A DNA stretch of 64,000 nucleotides from Virgibacillus_F necropolis_A (GTDB lineage Bacteria > Bacillota > Bacilli > Bacillales > Amphibacillaceae), in contig NZ_CP084992.1 of NCBI RefSeq assembly GCF_044793635.1, positions 434,001 to 498,000 of the forward strand, written 5' to 3'. The notes under the pieces were generated by a model that saw nothing but the letters and a program-made list of their open reading frames with translations, made no database searches and was not told the origin of the DNA. The position numbers were made by a program, and so were the translations under genes. This document shows positions 34,575-43,660 of this stretch, in pieces. How positions within the stretch are numbered: the stretch's first letter is position 1; the number at the start of each line of letters is the position of its first letter.

Positions 34575-34887
34575 CAATTTGTTACACTGATTCGTAAAAT
34601 CAGTTCTCTAAGTCACCCTAGAGTTCAGACCATATCTTACACCTATTAAGTGTCCTCGCACTTCGAAATCACTTGATTTCTACTCTACTCACTTCCGTCT
34701 AAAAGACGTGCTTTCGATGGTCGTTGAACCTTCTCCCATACGGAGCTTGGCTGCTGATTGTCTTTATCCACATATTGTTTTTAAGCATTCACGCTTACCG
34801 TTTCCAGTTACGTTGTAGCCAACATGTCATAAAAGAGTTTCCAGCAATTCACGAGGTTTGTTTATAGACGAGGCACTTATACTATTT
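34575..34887 (-). ncRNA. Group I intron in nrdJ (first intron)
   Basis: 313 nt on the minus strand. The 5' exon ends GGU and the intron contains GCC a short way in (P1 with G-U at the cut). In order: P-like AATTGCTGGAAACTC, Q-like GACAATCAGCAGCC, R-like GGTTCAACGACCATCG and S-like AAGATATGGTCTGAAC. P7: GACCA (34718-34722) with TGGTC (34628-34632), a compensatory change relative to the GACTA/TAGTC of the other intron. It ends in G. An unspliced transcript stops two codons into the intron (GGT AAA TAG). No ORF inside. Confidence 0.92.
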
Positions 34888-35685
34888 ACCACGTCTTGAT
34901 CCACCTTGCTCTACCAAATGAGTCAATTTAGCAATATCATCTAACCATGATACAGAACCTGATGATTTTCCATTAACACCTCTTGCAAGTGTATTTCGTG
35001 GGCGTAAGGTCGATCCATTCGTTCCTACTCCCCCACCTCGTGACATAATTTCCATCACTTGTTTTCGGTGGTCTGAGATACCCTCACGAGAATCCTTTAT
35101 ATACGGCATTACGTAACAATTAAAATACGTTACGTCCGTTTCAGCACCGGCACCGTAGAGAACTCGTCCAGCAGGAATAAAGTTTAGATTTGCTAATTCT
35201 TGATTAAATTTGTGAAACCATTCCTGCTGTTTTTCTTCTGTTTGTTCTACACTTGATAACCCTGATGCATTTCGTTTTGCAATTTGTTCATAAAATACTT
35301 CGAGTGGTTTGTCAATCACATCAAGCGAACGTTGTACGACTCCTGTAGCCGCTTCTGTTTCATTATCCAGTACCGAAACAAACTCCTCGTTCACTTGAAT
35401 GTCAGCAAGCTTTTCGTTCCAATTAATTGACTTTACAATACCGAGCCCACGTGCAGGGAACTTTGGATCTGCTTTTACCGTTAGTACGACAAAGTCCCCT
35501 TCTTTTAACGTTTTTTTCTCTGTGTCCTTAAAGGCATATCGATCTAACATTACTAATCGTGATACACCTTTATGGGTTAATTTCATGTCCTCTGTTATCT
35601 GATGTACTTGTGGAAATGATTCAATATCTTTGTTTAGCTGGACAATATCAATCGTCTTGCTTTCTGCAACAGCAATCGACAACAT
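34888..35685 (-). CDS. nrdJ: B12-dependent ribonucleotide reductase, exon 1
   Basis: First 266 codons of the adenosylcobalamin-dependent (class II) reductase, which makes deoxyribonucleotides without oxygen or a separate radical subunit. It includes NLNFIPAGRVLYGAGAE, DVTYFNCYVMPYIKDSREGI (conserved Cys) and GGGVGTNGSTLRPRN, and ends HLVEQGGSRRG, which continues as AQMIML in exon 2. Start choice: GTG at 35691 and ATG at 35688 and 35685 all lie just behind AAGGAG; 35685 has the best spacing. Spliced protein about 854 aa. Two NrdR boxes lie 64-111 bp upstream. Confidence 0.92.
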
Positions 35686-35748
35686 CATCACTCCTTCTAT
35701 ATAAAATTGTTTTTGTCTAAATCTACTTTATCATATTCCATTCAAAAA

Positions 35749-35796
35749 TAACAATATATAGTGTAGATGTTTTTAATCAAATACCATATATTGTGA
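35749..35796 (-). promoter_or_regulatory. Tandem NrdR boxes upstream of nrdJ
   Basis: TAACAATATATAGTGT (35749-35764) matches the NrdR consensus ACACWATATATWGTGT at 14 of 16 positions, and ATACCATATATTGTGA (35781-35796) at 13 of 16. Their 32-bp start-to-start distance (three helical turns) is the usual spacing of NrdR pairs. This implies repression by ATP/dATP-sensing NrdR of this reductase. Confidence 0.75.
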
Positions 35797-36165
35797 TTGG
35801 AACGAATAATTCTTGAAATGTCAATACTTGAAAATCAACGAAAAAAGCGTAATTATCGCGAAAATAAAAGATAACCACTAAAAAAAATACGAATTTAATC
35901 TTTTTTCACTGTTGCAATATTGTAAACCATGATTATTACTGGCACAGTTAACTTTAAGTAATTTCCAGTTAATTATGGACATTAGAAAAACACGGCATTT
36001 ACCTTAACCTTAATAGCGAATGAGAAGTTCTACTTATACCAGCGTTTCCTAAAACGTCTATACTTTCCTTACGTACAAAAAATTCTTAAAAGAAATACTT
36101 TGAAAAATAGAGCTAACGACAATATAATAGAAGAAGTAGCAAAAGAGAAAATTGGGGGACAAAAG
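35797..36165. other. Intergenic region between nrdJ and yqhL
   Basis: About 370 bp, A/T-rich, between divergent genes. I see no ORF with a ribosome-binding site, no repeat and no terminator. Promoters for yqhL must lie here, but no -35/-10 pair is convincing. Confidence 0.4.
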
Positions 36166-36546
36166 ATGGAATTACAAATGATATTACTAATTGCAATGAT
36201 TGTGGCAGTTATTGTCTTTGCTTTATTGCGATTTTCAAAACAACGAAAGTATTTAAAAACGTTGACAGAGGATCAATTTAGAGAAGGATATCGCAAAGCA
36301 CAGTTAATAGATGTAAGAGAACCGCAGGAATTTAAAAAAGGCCATATTCTTGGCGCTCGCAATATTCCTGTTACACAATTGAAGCAGCGACTAGTAGAAA
36401 TCAGAAAAGATAAGCCTGTTTATCTTTATTGTCAAAGTGGTTCACGATCTGCTAGGGCAGCACTTCTTCTTAACAAAAAAGGCTACGAGGATTTAAACCA
36501 GCTAAAAGGCGGATTTAAACGTTGGACTGGAAAAGTTAAATATTAA
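36166..36546 (+). CDS. yqhL: Membrane-anchored rhodanese YqhL
   Basis: 126 residues: N-terminal membrane helix (about 3-20, LQMILLIAMIVAVIVFALL) followed by a single rhodanese domain with LIDVREPQEFKKGHILGARNIP and active-site loop YCQSGSRSARA (Cys near 89), which could carry a persulfide. The frame opens at 36100, but the ATG at 36166 follows GGGGG and gives the same length as I recall for B. subtilis YqhL. Sulfur-transfer partner unknown. Confidence 0.93.
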   Translation: MELQMILLIAMIVAVIVFALLRFSKQRKYLKTLTEDQFREGYRKAQLIDVREPQEFKKGHILGARNIPVTQLKQRLVEIRKDKPVYLYCQSGSRSARAALLLNKKGYEDLNQLKGGFKRWTGKVKY

Positions 36547-36548
36547 TA

Positions 36549-36586
36549 AGTAGAAGGAGCTGAAACATTTTGTTTCAGCTCCTTCT
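36549..36586. terminator. Bidirectional terminator between yqhL and gcvPB
   Basis: AGAAGGAGCTGAAACA (36552-36567) and its exact complement (36571-36586) with a tiny loop; serves both convergent genes. Confidence 0.88.
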
Positions 36587-36591
36587 CTATC

Positions 36592-38049
36592 TTACTTATA
36601 ATATCTTAAAATTGGTTTTCTTGCTGCTGTTGTTTCATCCATACGTTTTACGATTGTTGTATGTGGAGCATCCTGAACCTTTTCAGGGTCATTTTTAGCT
36701 TCCTCAGATATAGCAATCATTGTATCTATGAAACCATCTAACGTTTCTTTGGACTCTGTTTCTGTAGGTTCTACCATCAATCCCTCTTCCACATTCAATG
36801 GGAAATAGATTGTTGGTGGGTGGTAGCCATAATCCAATAAGCGCTTCGCAACATCTAATGTCCGAACACCTAATTTCTTTTGCCTTTTTCCAGATAAAAC
36901 AAATTCATGCTTACAATGCTGTGGATATGGTAGATCAAACTCTTTCTCCAATTTACGCATCATATAATTAGCATTTAATACCGCATATTCACTAACTTTC
37001 TTCAAACCTTCCGCGCCCATTGTGCGAATGTACGTATAAGCTCGTAAATTAATACCAAAGTTACCGTAATAAGGTTTAACGCGTCCAATAGAATTCGGAC
37101 GATCGTATTCAAATTTATAGCCATCTTCGCCTTTTACAAGTAATGGTTTTGGTAAATAAGGCTCAAGCTCTTTTGACACACCAACAGGACCTGACCCAGG
37201 GCCACCTCCACCGTGGGGACCAGTGAATGTTTTATGCAAGTTTAAATGGACAACATCAAAGCCCATATCTCCTGGGCGGGTATATCCCATGATCGCATTT
37301 AAGTTTGCACCATCGTAATATAATTTCCCACCGGCTTCATGGACAATTTTAGCCATTTCTAAAATTTCCGTTTCAAATAAACCAAGTGTATTTGGATTTG
37401 TAAGCATTAATGCTGCAGTGTCTTTGCCGACAACACGTTTCAGATCCTCTAAATCTACTATTCCTTTTTCATTTGATTTAACTGTAACAGCTTCAAAACC
37501 AGCGACAGTTGCAGAAGCAGGATTAGTTCCATGAGCTGAATCCGGAACAATTACTTTTGTTCTCTCAGTATCGCCATTTGCTTCATGAAGTGCACGGATC
37601 ATCATTAATCCGGTCCATTCTCCTTGTGCACCAGCTGCAGGCTGCAGGGATACTTCATGCATGCCAGTAATTTCTTTAAGTGATGTTTGTAAATCGTACA
37701 ACATTTCTAAAGCACCTTGAACAGTTTTCGGATCTTGATATGGATGAATATGACTAAATCCATCAAGACGTGCTACATCTTCATTAATTTTAGGATTGTA
37801 TTTCATCGTACATGACCCCAGCGGATAGAAGCCTGAATCTACTCCATAATTCCGTCTTGATAATCCTGTATAATGACGCATTATTTCAAGCTCACTAACC
37901 TCAGGTAAGTCTGGTGCTTCCGTTCTTATATACGCATCATCCAATCCTTCGTTAATGTCTAATTCTGGGACATCTAAATCCGGTAAACTATAGCTAGTTC
38001 TGCCTTCTTTACTTCGTTCAAATATGATTGGAAAGTTTTCGTTAGCCAT
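36592..38049 (-). CDS. gcvPB: Glycine dehydrogenase (decarboxylating) subunit 2
   Basis: PLP-containing half of the two-subunit P-protein. The PLP lysine is in VHLNLHKTFTGPHGGGGPGS, preceded by FYPLGSCTMKYNPK and PDSAHGTNPASA. The frame opens at 38082, but the ATG at 38049 follows GGGGG and gives 485 aa, the usual size. It overlaps the gcvPA stop by eight bases (translational coupling). Third gene of gcvT-gcvPA-gcvPB under the glycine riboswitch. gcvH is not in the window. Confidence 0.96.
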   Translation of the reverse strand: MANENFPIIFERSKEGRTSYSLPDLDVPELDINEGLDDAYIRTEAPDLPEVSELEIMRHYTGLSRRNYGVDSGFYPLGSCTMKYNPKINEDVARLDGFSHIHPYQDPKTVQGALEMLYDLQTSLKEITGMHEVSLQPAAGAQGEWTGLMMIRALHEANGDTERTKVIVPDSAHGTNPASATVAGFEAVTVKSNEKGIVDLEDLKRVVGKDTAALMLTNPNTLGLFETEILEMAKIVHEAGGKLYYDGANLNAIMGYTRPGDMGFDVVHLNLHKTFTGPHGGGGPGSGPVGVSKELEPYLPKPLLVKGEDGYKFEYDRPNSIGRVKPYYGNFGINLRAYTYIRTMGAEGLKKVSEYAVLNANYMMRKLEKEFDLPYPQHCKHEFVLSGKRQKKLGVRTLDVAKRLLDYGYHPPTIYFPLNVEEGLMVEPTETESKETLDGFIDTMIAISEEAKNDPEKVQDAPHTTIVKRMDETTAARKPILRYYK

Positions 38050-39391
38050 GAATATCCCCCAGTTCTTTAACAAAAGCATCAATTTCTGCTTTTGAACGTA
38101 TTTCCGTTACCGCAATTAACATGTGACCTTTTAGCTCTGGATATGCTTGTTCTAAATCATATCCACCAATAATTCCTTTTTGGAAAAGTGTTTGATTGAT
38201 GTCAGAAATTGAACCATTTAATTTAACAACAATTTCATTGAAGAATGGACCATCTGTAACAACAGAGATACCCGCTTCCTGTAGTTGTTGCTTTGCATAA
38301 CGCGCTTTTTGCATATTAAGTTTTGCCATTTTTTTAATCCCGTGTTTACCAATAGAGCTCATTGCAACTGAACTTGCGAGTGCATTTAATGCTTGGTTTG
38401 AACAAATATTGGATGTTGCTTTATCACGTCTAATATGTTGTTCCCGGGCTTGTAGTGTTAGTACGAATCCGCGCTGACCATCTTCGTCTTTTGTTTGACC
38501 GATTAAACGTCCAGGCACTTTACGCATTAACTTTGCAGTTGTGGCAAAATATCCGCAATGTGGCCCACCGAATTGAGCTGGAATTCCAAATACCTGTGTA
38601 TCGCCAACAACGATATCTGCACCGAATTCACCTGGAGGAGTCAGGTACCCTAAAGCAAGTGGATTACTTGATGTAATAAGCATTGCTTTCTTCTGATTAC
38701 TTACTAATTCATTAATTTGTTGTAATGGTTCAATTTGACCAAAAAAGTTTGGATATTGAACAACAACACTAGCAGTATCTTCATCTAGTTCACTAGCCAA
38801 TTGATCCAAATCCGTTAAGCCATTTTTATGTCCAATTTCAACGATTTCCAAATTTGGTCCTTTTGCGTAGGAGTCGATTACAGCTCTTGATTCAGGATGA
38901 ACAGCTTTTGATACAAGAATTTTTTTCTTTTTTGTTGTTGCAGCACTTAAATTTACCGCTTCCGCTAGTGCTGTTCCACCATCATACATGGAGGAATTTG
39001 CTACTGGCATTCCAGTCAATTCGCTAATCATTGTTTGGAATTCAAATATCGCTTGAAGTTCCCCTTGTGATATTTCTGGCTGATAAGGTGTATATGCAGT
39101 ATAAAATTCTGAACGTGAAATAACATGGTCAACAACTGATGGAATATAATGATCATAAACACCCGCACCAAGGAACGAGCTATATTCCGTTAAATTAGCA
39201 TTTTTATTTGCCATTGCTGACAGTTCTCTTTTTAACTCGACTTCACTTGTCGGTGCCTTTAAATCTAAGTCTTTATCCAAACGAACTTGTTTTGGTATGT
39301 CGGAAAATAACTCCTCAGTGGAATCGACACCTATTGTAGCTAGCATTTCTTTCTTATCTGCTTCTGTCATCGGTAGATAACGAAATTCCAT
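38042..39391 (-). CDS. gcvPA: Glycine dehydrogenase (decarboxylating) subunit 1
   Basis: Partner subunit of the glycine decarboxylase, same fold as GcvPB but without the PLP lysine. Family blocks: MTEADKKEMLATIGVDSTEE at the N-terminus, FLGAGVYDHYIPSVVDH, YTAYTPYQPEISQGELQAIF and GGPHCGYFAT. Length 449 aa is typical. A GGAGGG ribosome-binding site precedes the ATG. It starts 12 bp after gcvT and overlaps gcvPB. Confidence 0.96.
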   Translation of the reverse strand: MEFRYLPMTEADKKEMLATIGVDSTEELFSDIPKQVRLDKDLDLKAPTSEVELKRELSAMANKNANLTEYSSFLGAGVYDHYIPSVVDHVISRSEFYTAYTPYQPEISQGELQAIFEFQTMISELTGMPVANSSMYDGGTALAEAVNLSAATTKKKKILVSKAVHPESRAVIDSYAKGPNLEIVEIGHKNGLTDLDQLASELDEDTASVVVQYPNFFGQIEPLQQINELVSNQKKAMLITSSNPLALGYLTPPGEFGADIVVGDTQVFGIPAQFGGPHCGYFATTAKLMRKVPGRLIGQTKDEDGQRGFVLTLQAREQHIRRDKATSNICSNQALNALASSVAMSSIGKHGIKKMAKLNMQKARYAKQQLQEAGISVVTDGPFFNEIVVKLNGSISDINQTLFQKGIIGGYDLEQAYPELKGHMLIAVTEIRSKAEIDAFVKELGDIHG

Positions 39392-39403
39392 TACAATCCC
39401 TCC

Positions 39404-40510
39404 CTATTTTGCGCGACTATAAAATGGCGTTTTAACCACTTTTGCCATTAATTTTCGCTTACGAACCTGTACAATTACCTCAGTTCCTTCTTCGGCAAAC
39501 TCACTTTTAATTAGTACTAACCCTACGTTTTTATTTAATGTTGGGGATTGGGTACCAGACGTAACAAACCCAACTTCCTCTTCTCCAACAAAAACTTCAT
39601 AACCATGACGCGGAATTCCCTTATCAATCATTTCAATACCAACAAGCTTTCGTTCAGCGCCATTTTCCACTTGGTCTCTAAGCACACTTTTCCCAATAAA
39701 ATCAGCTTGCTTTTTAACTTTTACTGCAAAACCAAGTCCTGCTTCAATTGGTGTGATAGATTTTGATAATTCTTGACCGTATAACGCTAAGTTCGCTTCG
39801 AAGCGTAATGTATCACGTGCACCAAGTCCAATAGGCTCTAGACCTTTTTCCTTGCCTGCTTCTAAAATCAACCTCCATAAATCAACACCGCTTGCTGCGT
39901 CAATATAAATTTCGAAACCATCTTCTCCGGTATAGCCTGTTCTGGAAACAATTGATCCAGCCTCTAAGCCTGCAAAATATACAGGATTTTCAAATCGGAA
40001 AAACCTTATTTCACTAAGATCCGTTTCTGTTAAAGTTTGTAAAATTTCTTCTGCTTTAGGACCCTGTAACGCAACCTGTACATAATCTTTCGAGACATTA
40101 TCAATCGTTACATTTTCTTTATTTTGTTCTTTTATCCATTCAAAATCTTTTTCCGTATTTGCTGCATTTACGACTAATAAATATTTATTTTCTTCAAGCA
40201 TGTAAACAATTAAATCATCAACTGTGCCACCATTTTCATAGCACATAATGTTATATTGCGCACGCTTCGGAGTTAACTTTGATATATCATTTGTCAGTAG
40301 ACGCTGCAAAAAGTCTAAACAGTGCTCTCCCTGGACGATAATTTCCCCCATATGTGATACATCAAATAAACCAGCTTTTGTTCGTGTTACCTCATGTTCA
40401 TGCTTAATGCCAGAAAACTGTACCGGTAAATCCCATCCACCAAAGTCAACGGTTTTTGCTCCGGATTCCTTATAAACAGGAAATAATGGTGTTTGTTTTA
40501 TCTCACTCAT
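39404..40510 (-). CDS. gcvT: Aminomethyltransferase (glycine cleavage T protein)
   Basis: Moves the aminomethyl carbon from lipoyl-GcvH to tetrahydrofolate, releasing ammonia. Conserved elements: GLFDVSHMGEIIVQG (about 45-60), YNIMCYENGGTVDDLIVY (folate site), SRTGYTGEDGFEIY and GLGARDTLRFEANLALYG. The frame opens at 40534, inside the riboswitch terminator tail; the ATG at 40510 has GGGAG upstream and gives 368 aa. First gene of the gcv operon. Confidence 0.96.
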   Translation of the reverse strand: MSEIKQTPLFPVYKESGAKTVDFGGWDLPVQFSGIKHEHEVTRTKAGLFDVSHMGEIIVQGEHCLDFLQRLLTNDISKLTPKRAQYNIMCYENGGTVDDLIVYMLEENKYLLVVNAANTEKDFEWIKEQNKENVTIDNVSKDYVQVALQGPKAEEILQTLTETDLSEIRFFRFENPVYFAGLEAGSIVSRTGYTGEDGFEIYIDAASGVDLWRLILEAGKEKGLEPIGLGARDTLRFEANLALYGQELSKSITPIEAGLGFAVKVKKQADFIGKSVLRDQVENGAERKLVGIEMIDKGIPRHGYEVFVGEEEVGFVTSGTQSPTLNKNVGLVLIKSEFAEEGTEVIVQVRKRKLMAKVVKTPFYSRAK

Positions 40511-40534
40511 CTGATCCACTCCCTTTTTAGCCAT

Positions 40535-40571
40535 AAAAAAATAGAGATTTCACTGATACAATGAAATCTCT
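40535..40571 (-). terminator. Riboswitch expression-platform terminator before gcvT
   Basis: AGAGATTTCA (40543-40552) pairs with TGAAATCTCT (40562-40571), followed on the minus strand by seven T residues. It lies between the second glycine aptamer and the gcvT start, so glycine binding is expected to prevent its formation. Confidence 0.88.
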
Positions 40572-40770
40572 GTCCTTTAACCAGAAAGTTGCGCATTCCG
40601 CTGAATAATCATCCAGAAAAAATGCTTGCTTCGTTGGTGGCTCACTTTAAAGTAAACGCTCTCCAGAGGTGCGTCCTACAAGAGTTCTTTTTGCCTGAGA
40701 GATTCACATTAGTTTGCTCCTTCGGCGTTACTAATCGCTATTCGCTTTTAGTAAACTCTCCCCTTGTATT
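40572..40770 (-). promoter_or_regulatory. Tandem glycine riboswitch
   Basis: Reading the minus strand: aptamer 1 begins GGGGAGAG and has GCCGAAGGAGCAA and TCTCTCAGGCAAAAAG, then the linker and aptamer 2 with CTGGAGAGCG, CCACCAACGAAGCAAGC and TTAAAGGACAGAGA. These are the signature blocks of the cooperative two-aptamer glycine riboswitch in front of gcvT. The second aptamer's core (AACGAAGCAAGC) differs slightly from the usual GAAGGAGCAA form. Confidence 0.93.
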
Positions 40771-40846
40771 CATTCGCTTTATGAAAAAAGTATTAATTGG
40801 TTATACTATGTACCATTACTCGCGAAAAATCTATTTATTTTTCTTC

Positions 40847-40855
40847 ATTATAGCA
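40847..40855 (-). promoter_or_regulatory. Extended -10 promoter for the gcv leader
   Basis: TGCTATAAT on the minus strand is a perfect extended -10; a weak -35 (TTTAAA, 40869-40874) is 16 bp upstream. It would start RNA about 75 bases before the first aptamer. Confidence 0.55.
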
Positions 40856-40924
40856 TATAATAACGCTGTTTAAATACTAAAATTTTAAATGAAAATGACA
40901 ACTTATGACAAAGGAAGATAAATC

Positions 40925-42583
40925 ATGGAATCTATACATATCGAAAAAGATAATTCTTTTATAAAAGACTTACATAATACTGTTGAACAAAATGGCCCTT
41001 TTTCCACCTGGGAACTATTTCAAATGGCTTATCAGGCTGAATTAACAACGATGACACCAACATTCAACGAATTGCGCTCACTAGAATATGTACCACATGT
41101 AAAGTTTCTCCCACATCAACTTGACTGTGCAAAACAAGTGATTGAACACATGAATGGAAGAGCGATATTGGCTGATGAGGTTGGTTTAGGAAAAACAATT
41201 GAAGCAGGCCTAATACTCAAGGAATATATGGTACGTGGGTTAATTAAGAAAGTCCTTATTCTTGTTCCTGCGTCACTTGTCAATCAGTGGGTACAGGAAT
41301 TAAACGATAAATTTTATATTCAGGCAGTATCCTTCCGAAAGAATTATGCGTGGGATCAATGTGATATCATTGTTTCCTCTATTGATACGGCAAAGCGAGA
41401 TCAACATCGCGAGAAAATTTCTGAACTAAATTTTGACTTTATTTTGATTGATGAGGCACATAAATTAAAAAACCATAAAACACAAAACTATGAATTTGTT
41501 AGGTCCTTAAAGAAAAAATATTGTCTTTTACTAACTGCGACACCTGTACAAAATAAACTATCTGATATTTTTAATTTGGTTTCGATATTAAAACCAGGTT
41601 ACTTAGGAAATTATGAAGAATTTTTACAACGTTATGGTACTGATCGAAAGAAAATTAAACAGGATAAGTATTTAAAACAGTTAGTACAACACGTAATGGT
41701 AAGAAATACGAGAACAAATACAGAATTAAATACGGTTAAACGTCATATTGATACAATTTGGGTTACTTTTTCAGATGAAGAGCGAGCGGTATACGATCAA
41801 TTAGACAATTTAACTGCACAATTAGCAGGTTTTACGAAAATAACTTTACAGAGAGAACTTTGCTCGTCAAGGGAAGCTTGTTATTTATCCATGAAAAAAA
41901 TGCAGGAAAAGTCCACTGAGATAACTGGTTTTGACCCGCTTCTCACAGAAATAGAGCAACTACCCAACCATAGTAAGGCACTAAAATTAGTAGAACTTGT
42001 TAAGGGGTTAGGTGACGAGAAGGTAATTATTTTTACAGAATATCGCTCGACTCAGCTCTTTTTGCAATGGACTCTACAACAACACGGTATAACATCCGTT
42101 CCATTTAGGGGTGGATTTAAACGCGGGAAAAAAGACTGGATGAAACAATTATTTCAGAATCATGCTCAAGTATTAATTGCAACTGAAGCTGGCGGTGAAG
42201 GAATAAACCTGCAGTTCTGCCATCATTTAATCAATTATGACTTGCCATGGAATCCCATGCGCCTAGAGCAACGTATTGGACGAATCCATCGTTATGGTCA
42301 GGAAAATGATGTTTTTATTTACAATTTAGCAATTAAAAACACCGTAGAAGAACATATTATGAGTTTGTTATATGAAAAGATTAATTTATTTGAACGTGTA
42401 ATTGGGAATTTGGATGCTATTCTTGCTGAGTTAAATATTAAGGATATGGAAGATGAAATACAAACAATCTTTGCAGAATCATCCTCTGCGGGTGAAACAA
42501 GAATCAAACTAAATAACCTTTCTTCTATTATCGAAAGCTCATCAGAATACACGGAAAGTGAGGAACAACAATATGGCAATTGA
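40925..42583 (+). CDS. yqhH: SNF2-family DEAD/DEAH helicase YqhH
   Basis: 552-residue SWI2/SNF2 ATPase without accessory domains. Motifs: I DEVGLGKTIEAG (about 87-98), II LIDEAHKLKN, III LLLTATPVQN, V ATEAGGEGINLQFC and VI RIGRIHRYGQ. Its substrate is unknown; relatives remodel RNA polymerase (RapA) or DNA-protein complexes. It is paired with yqhG and divergent from the gcv operon, an arrangement conserved in Bacillus. AAGGAAG precedes the ATG. Confidence 0.93.
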   Translation: MESIHIEKDNSFIKDLHNTVEQNGPFSTWELFQMAYQAELTTMTPTFNELRSLEYVPHVKFLPHQLDCAKQVIEHMNGRAILADEVGLGKTIEAGLILKEYMVRGLIKKVLILVPASLVNQWVQELNDKFYIQAVSFRKNYAWDQCDIIVSSIDTAKRDQHREKISELNFDFILIDEAHKLKNHKTQNYEFVRSLKKKYCLLLTATPVQNKLSDIFNLVSILKPGYLGNYEEFLQRYGTDRKKIKQDKYLKQLVQHVMVRNTRTNTELNTVKRHIDTIWVTFSDEERAVYDQLDNLTAQLAGFTKITLQRELCSSREACYLSMKKMQEKSTEITGFDPLLTEIEQLPNHSKALKLVELVKGLGDEKVIIFTEYRSTQLFLQWTLQQHGITSVPFRGGFKRGKKDWMKQLFQNHAQVLIATEAGGEGINLQFCHHLINYDLPWNPMRLEQRIGRIHRYGQENDVFIYNLAIKNTVEEHIMSLLYEKINLFERVIGNLDAILAELNIKDMEDEIQTIFAESSSAGETRIKLNNLSSIIESSSEYTESEEQQYGN

Positions 42584-43361
42584 GAACTTAAATAATTTCC
42601 TACATGACTATTTCCAAGCACACCATTGCCATATACAAAACAACAAAGATGGTGTATTACAAGTAAAATTAACAGAGGAAATAGATAAGGAATTGATGAA
42701 TAGGCCCTTTTATTGGCACTATATAAACAAAATGGGAAGACAAGGTGACACGACTACTCTCAATCTAATTACAAACCCTGATAAGCGTGATGAAAAAGGA
42801 GACTGGATCCATTTTGGCAGTCCACGTTTACAGCAAATTTTAAGAAGTCTTGTTGTTAATGAACGGTATACAAGGCTTTTTCAATCAGAACAATCAACGA
42901 CAAAGACTGCTTTATATCCGTGGTTGGTCGTCAATATTAAAATTAGTTATCAAGGTAAGCAAAATAAGGATGAGATTATATCGCTTGGTCTACATTTAAT
43001 CAAGGGACTAATGTATAAAGATATGATGGATTTATTGGGAAATGTAACACTTAAACCTAGCATTGACGATTATTGTTATACCATTGCACCAATTATTAAA
43101 ATGGAAAGCGGGTTTCATCGAATAGAAAATGTACTGAATGACTATATCAACAACCAGACGCACGACTGGGCAGATGAATCGTTACAAACTCTTAAGGATG
43201 AAATAACACTGATTGAGCATTTTTATACAAGTAGTGCAGATGACGAAACAAATCATGAACACATGCAAAGGGAAATAGATGACATGAAAGAACGTTATAC
43301 TCCAAAGGTGACCTATAAAGTAATTAATGGAGGAATTTTTTATTTAACCGATAATTTTTAA
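42573..43361 (+). CDS. yqhG: YqhG, conserved partner of YqhH
   Basis: 262 residues, cytoplasmic, no known motif: MAIENLNNFLHDYFQAHHC at the start, then FYWHYINKMGRQGDTTTLNLI and a C-terminal charged helical region (about 200-245). The length equals my recollection of B. subtilis YqhG, and it overlaps the end of yqhH by 11 bp, so the two products probably act together. The start at 42573 follows GAGG; the frame is open 15 bp further up. Confidence 0.88.
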   Translation: MAIENLNNFLHDYFQAHHCHIQNNKDGVLQVKLTEEIDKELMNRPFYWHYINKMGRQGDTTTLNLITNPDKRDEKGDWIHFGSPRLQQILRSLVVNERYTRLFQSEQSTTKTALYPWLVVNIKISYQGKQNKDEIISLGLHLIKGLMYKDMMDLLGNVTLKPSIDDYCYTIAPIIKMESGFHRIENVLNDYINNQTHDWADESLQTLKDEITLIEHFYTSSADDETNHEHMQREIDDMKERYTPKVTYKVINGGIFYLTDNF

Positions 43362-43467
43362 AAGCTGTTTTCCCAAAGATTGCTGCTTTTAAAGAAAATA
43401 GATATATACTACGACGTAACTTCTAGATCTGTATTACTGATAATGAAAAAAAGTTACTAAGGCAACC

Positions 43468-43583
43468 GCAGCCCGTATACACTTCGCTTTCCGCGGGCGG
43501 CTGGTGAGCCTACTTGTGCTAGCGCACTGCGTAGTCTCACCGATGCCTGTCCTCCCGCAGGAGTCTACGTGTATACGGGCTGC
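43468..43583. repeat. Palindromic intergenic element A
   Basis: 116 bp bounded by perfect 15-bp inverted repeats (GCAGCCCGTATACAC, 43468-43482, and its complement at 43569-43583). The inside is GC-rich and, read on the minus strand, contains ACTCCTGCGGGA and GCCCGCGGAAAGC, the same blocks as element B. It lies between convergent yqhG and yqzE. No protein-coding signal. Confidence 0.85.
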
Positions 43584-43660
43584 TGGTATAATAGTTGCCA
43601 ATAACAGCATTCATTAGTTGAAAGAAATGTCAAAGAATTCTTACGTAAATAGCTTTACCA

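Noticed and set aside
32526..35691. nrdJ as a frameshifted pseudogene or three separate genes
   Set aside because: The interruptions fall precisely between conserved codons and have full group I intron cores with covarying P7; splicing restores one continuous protein.
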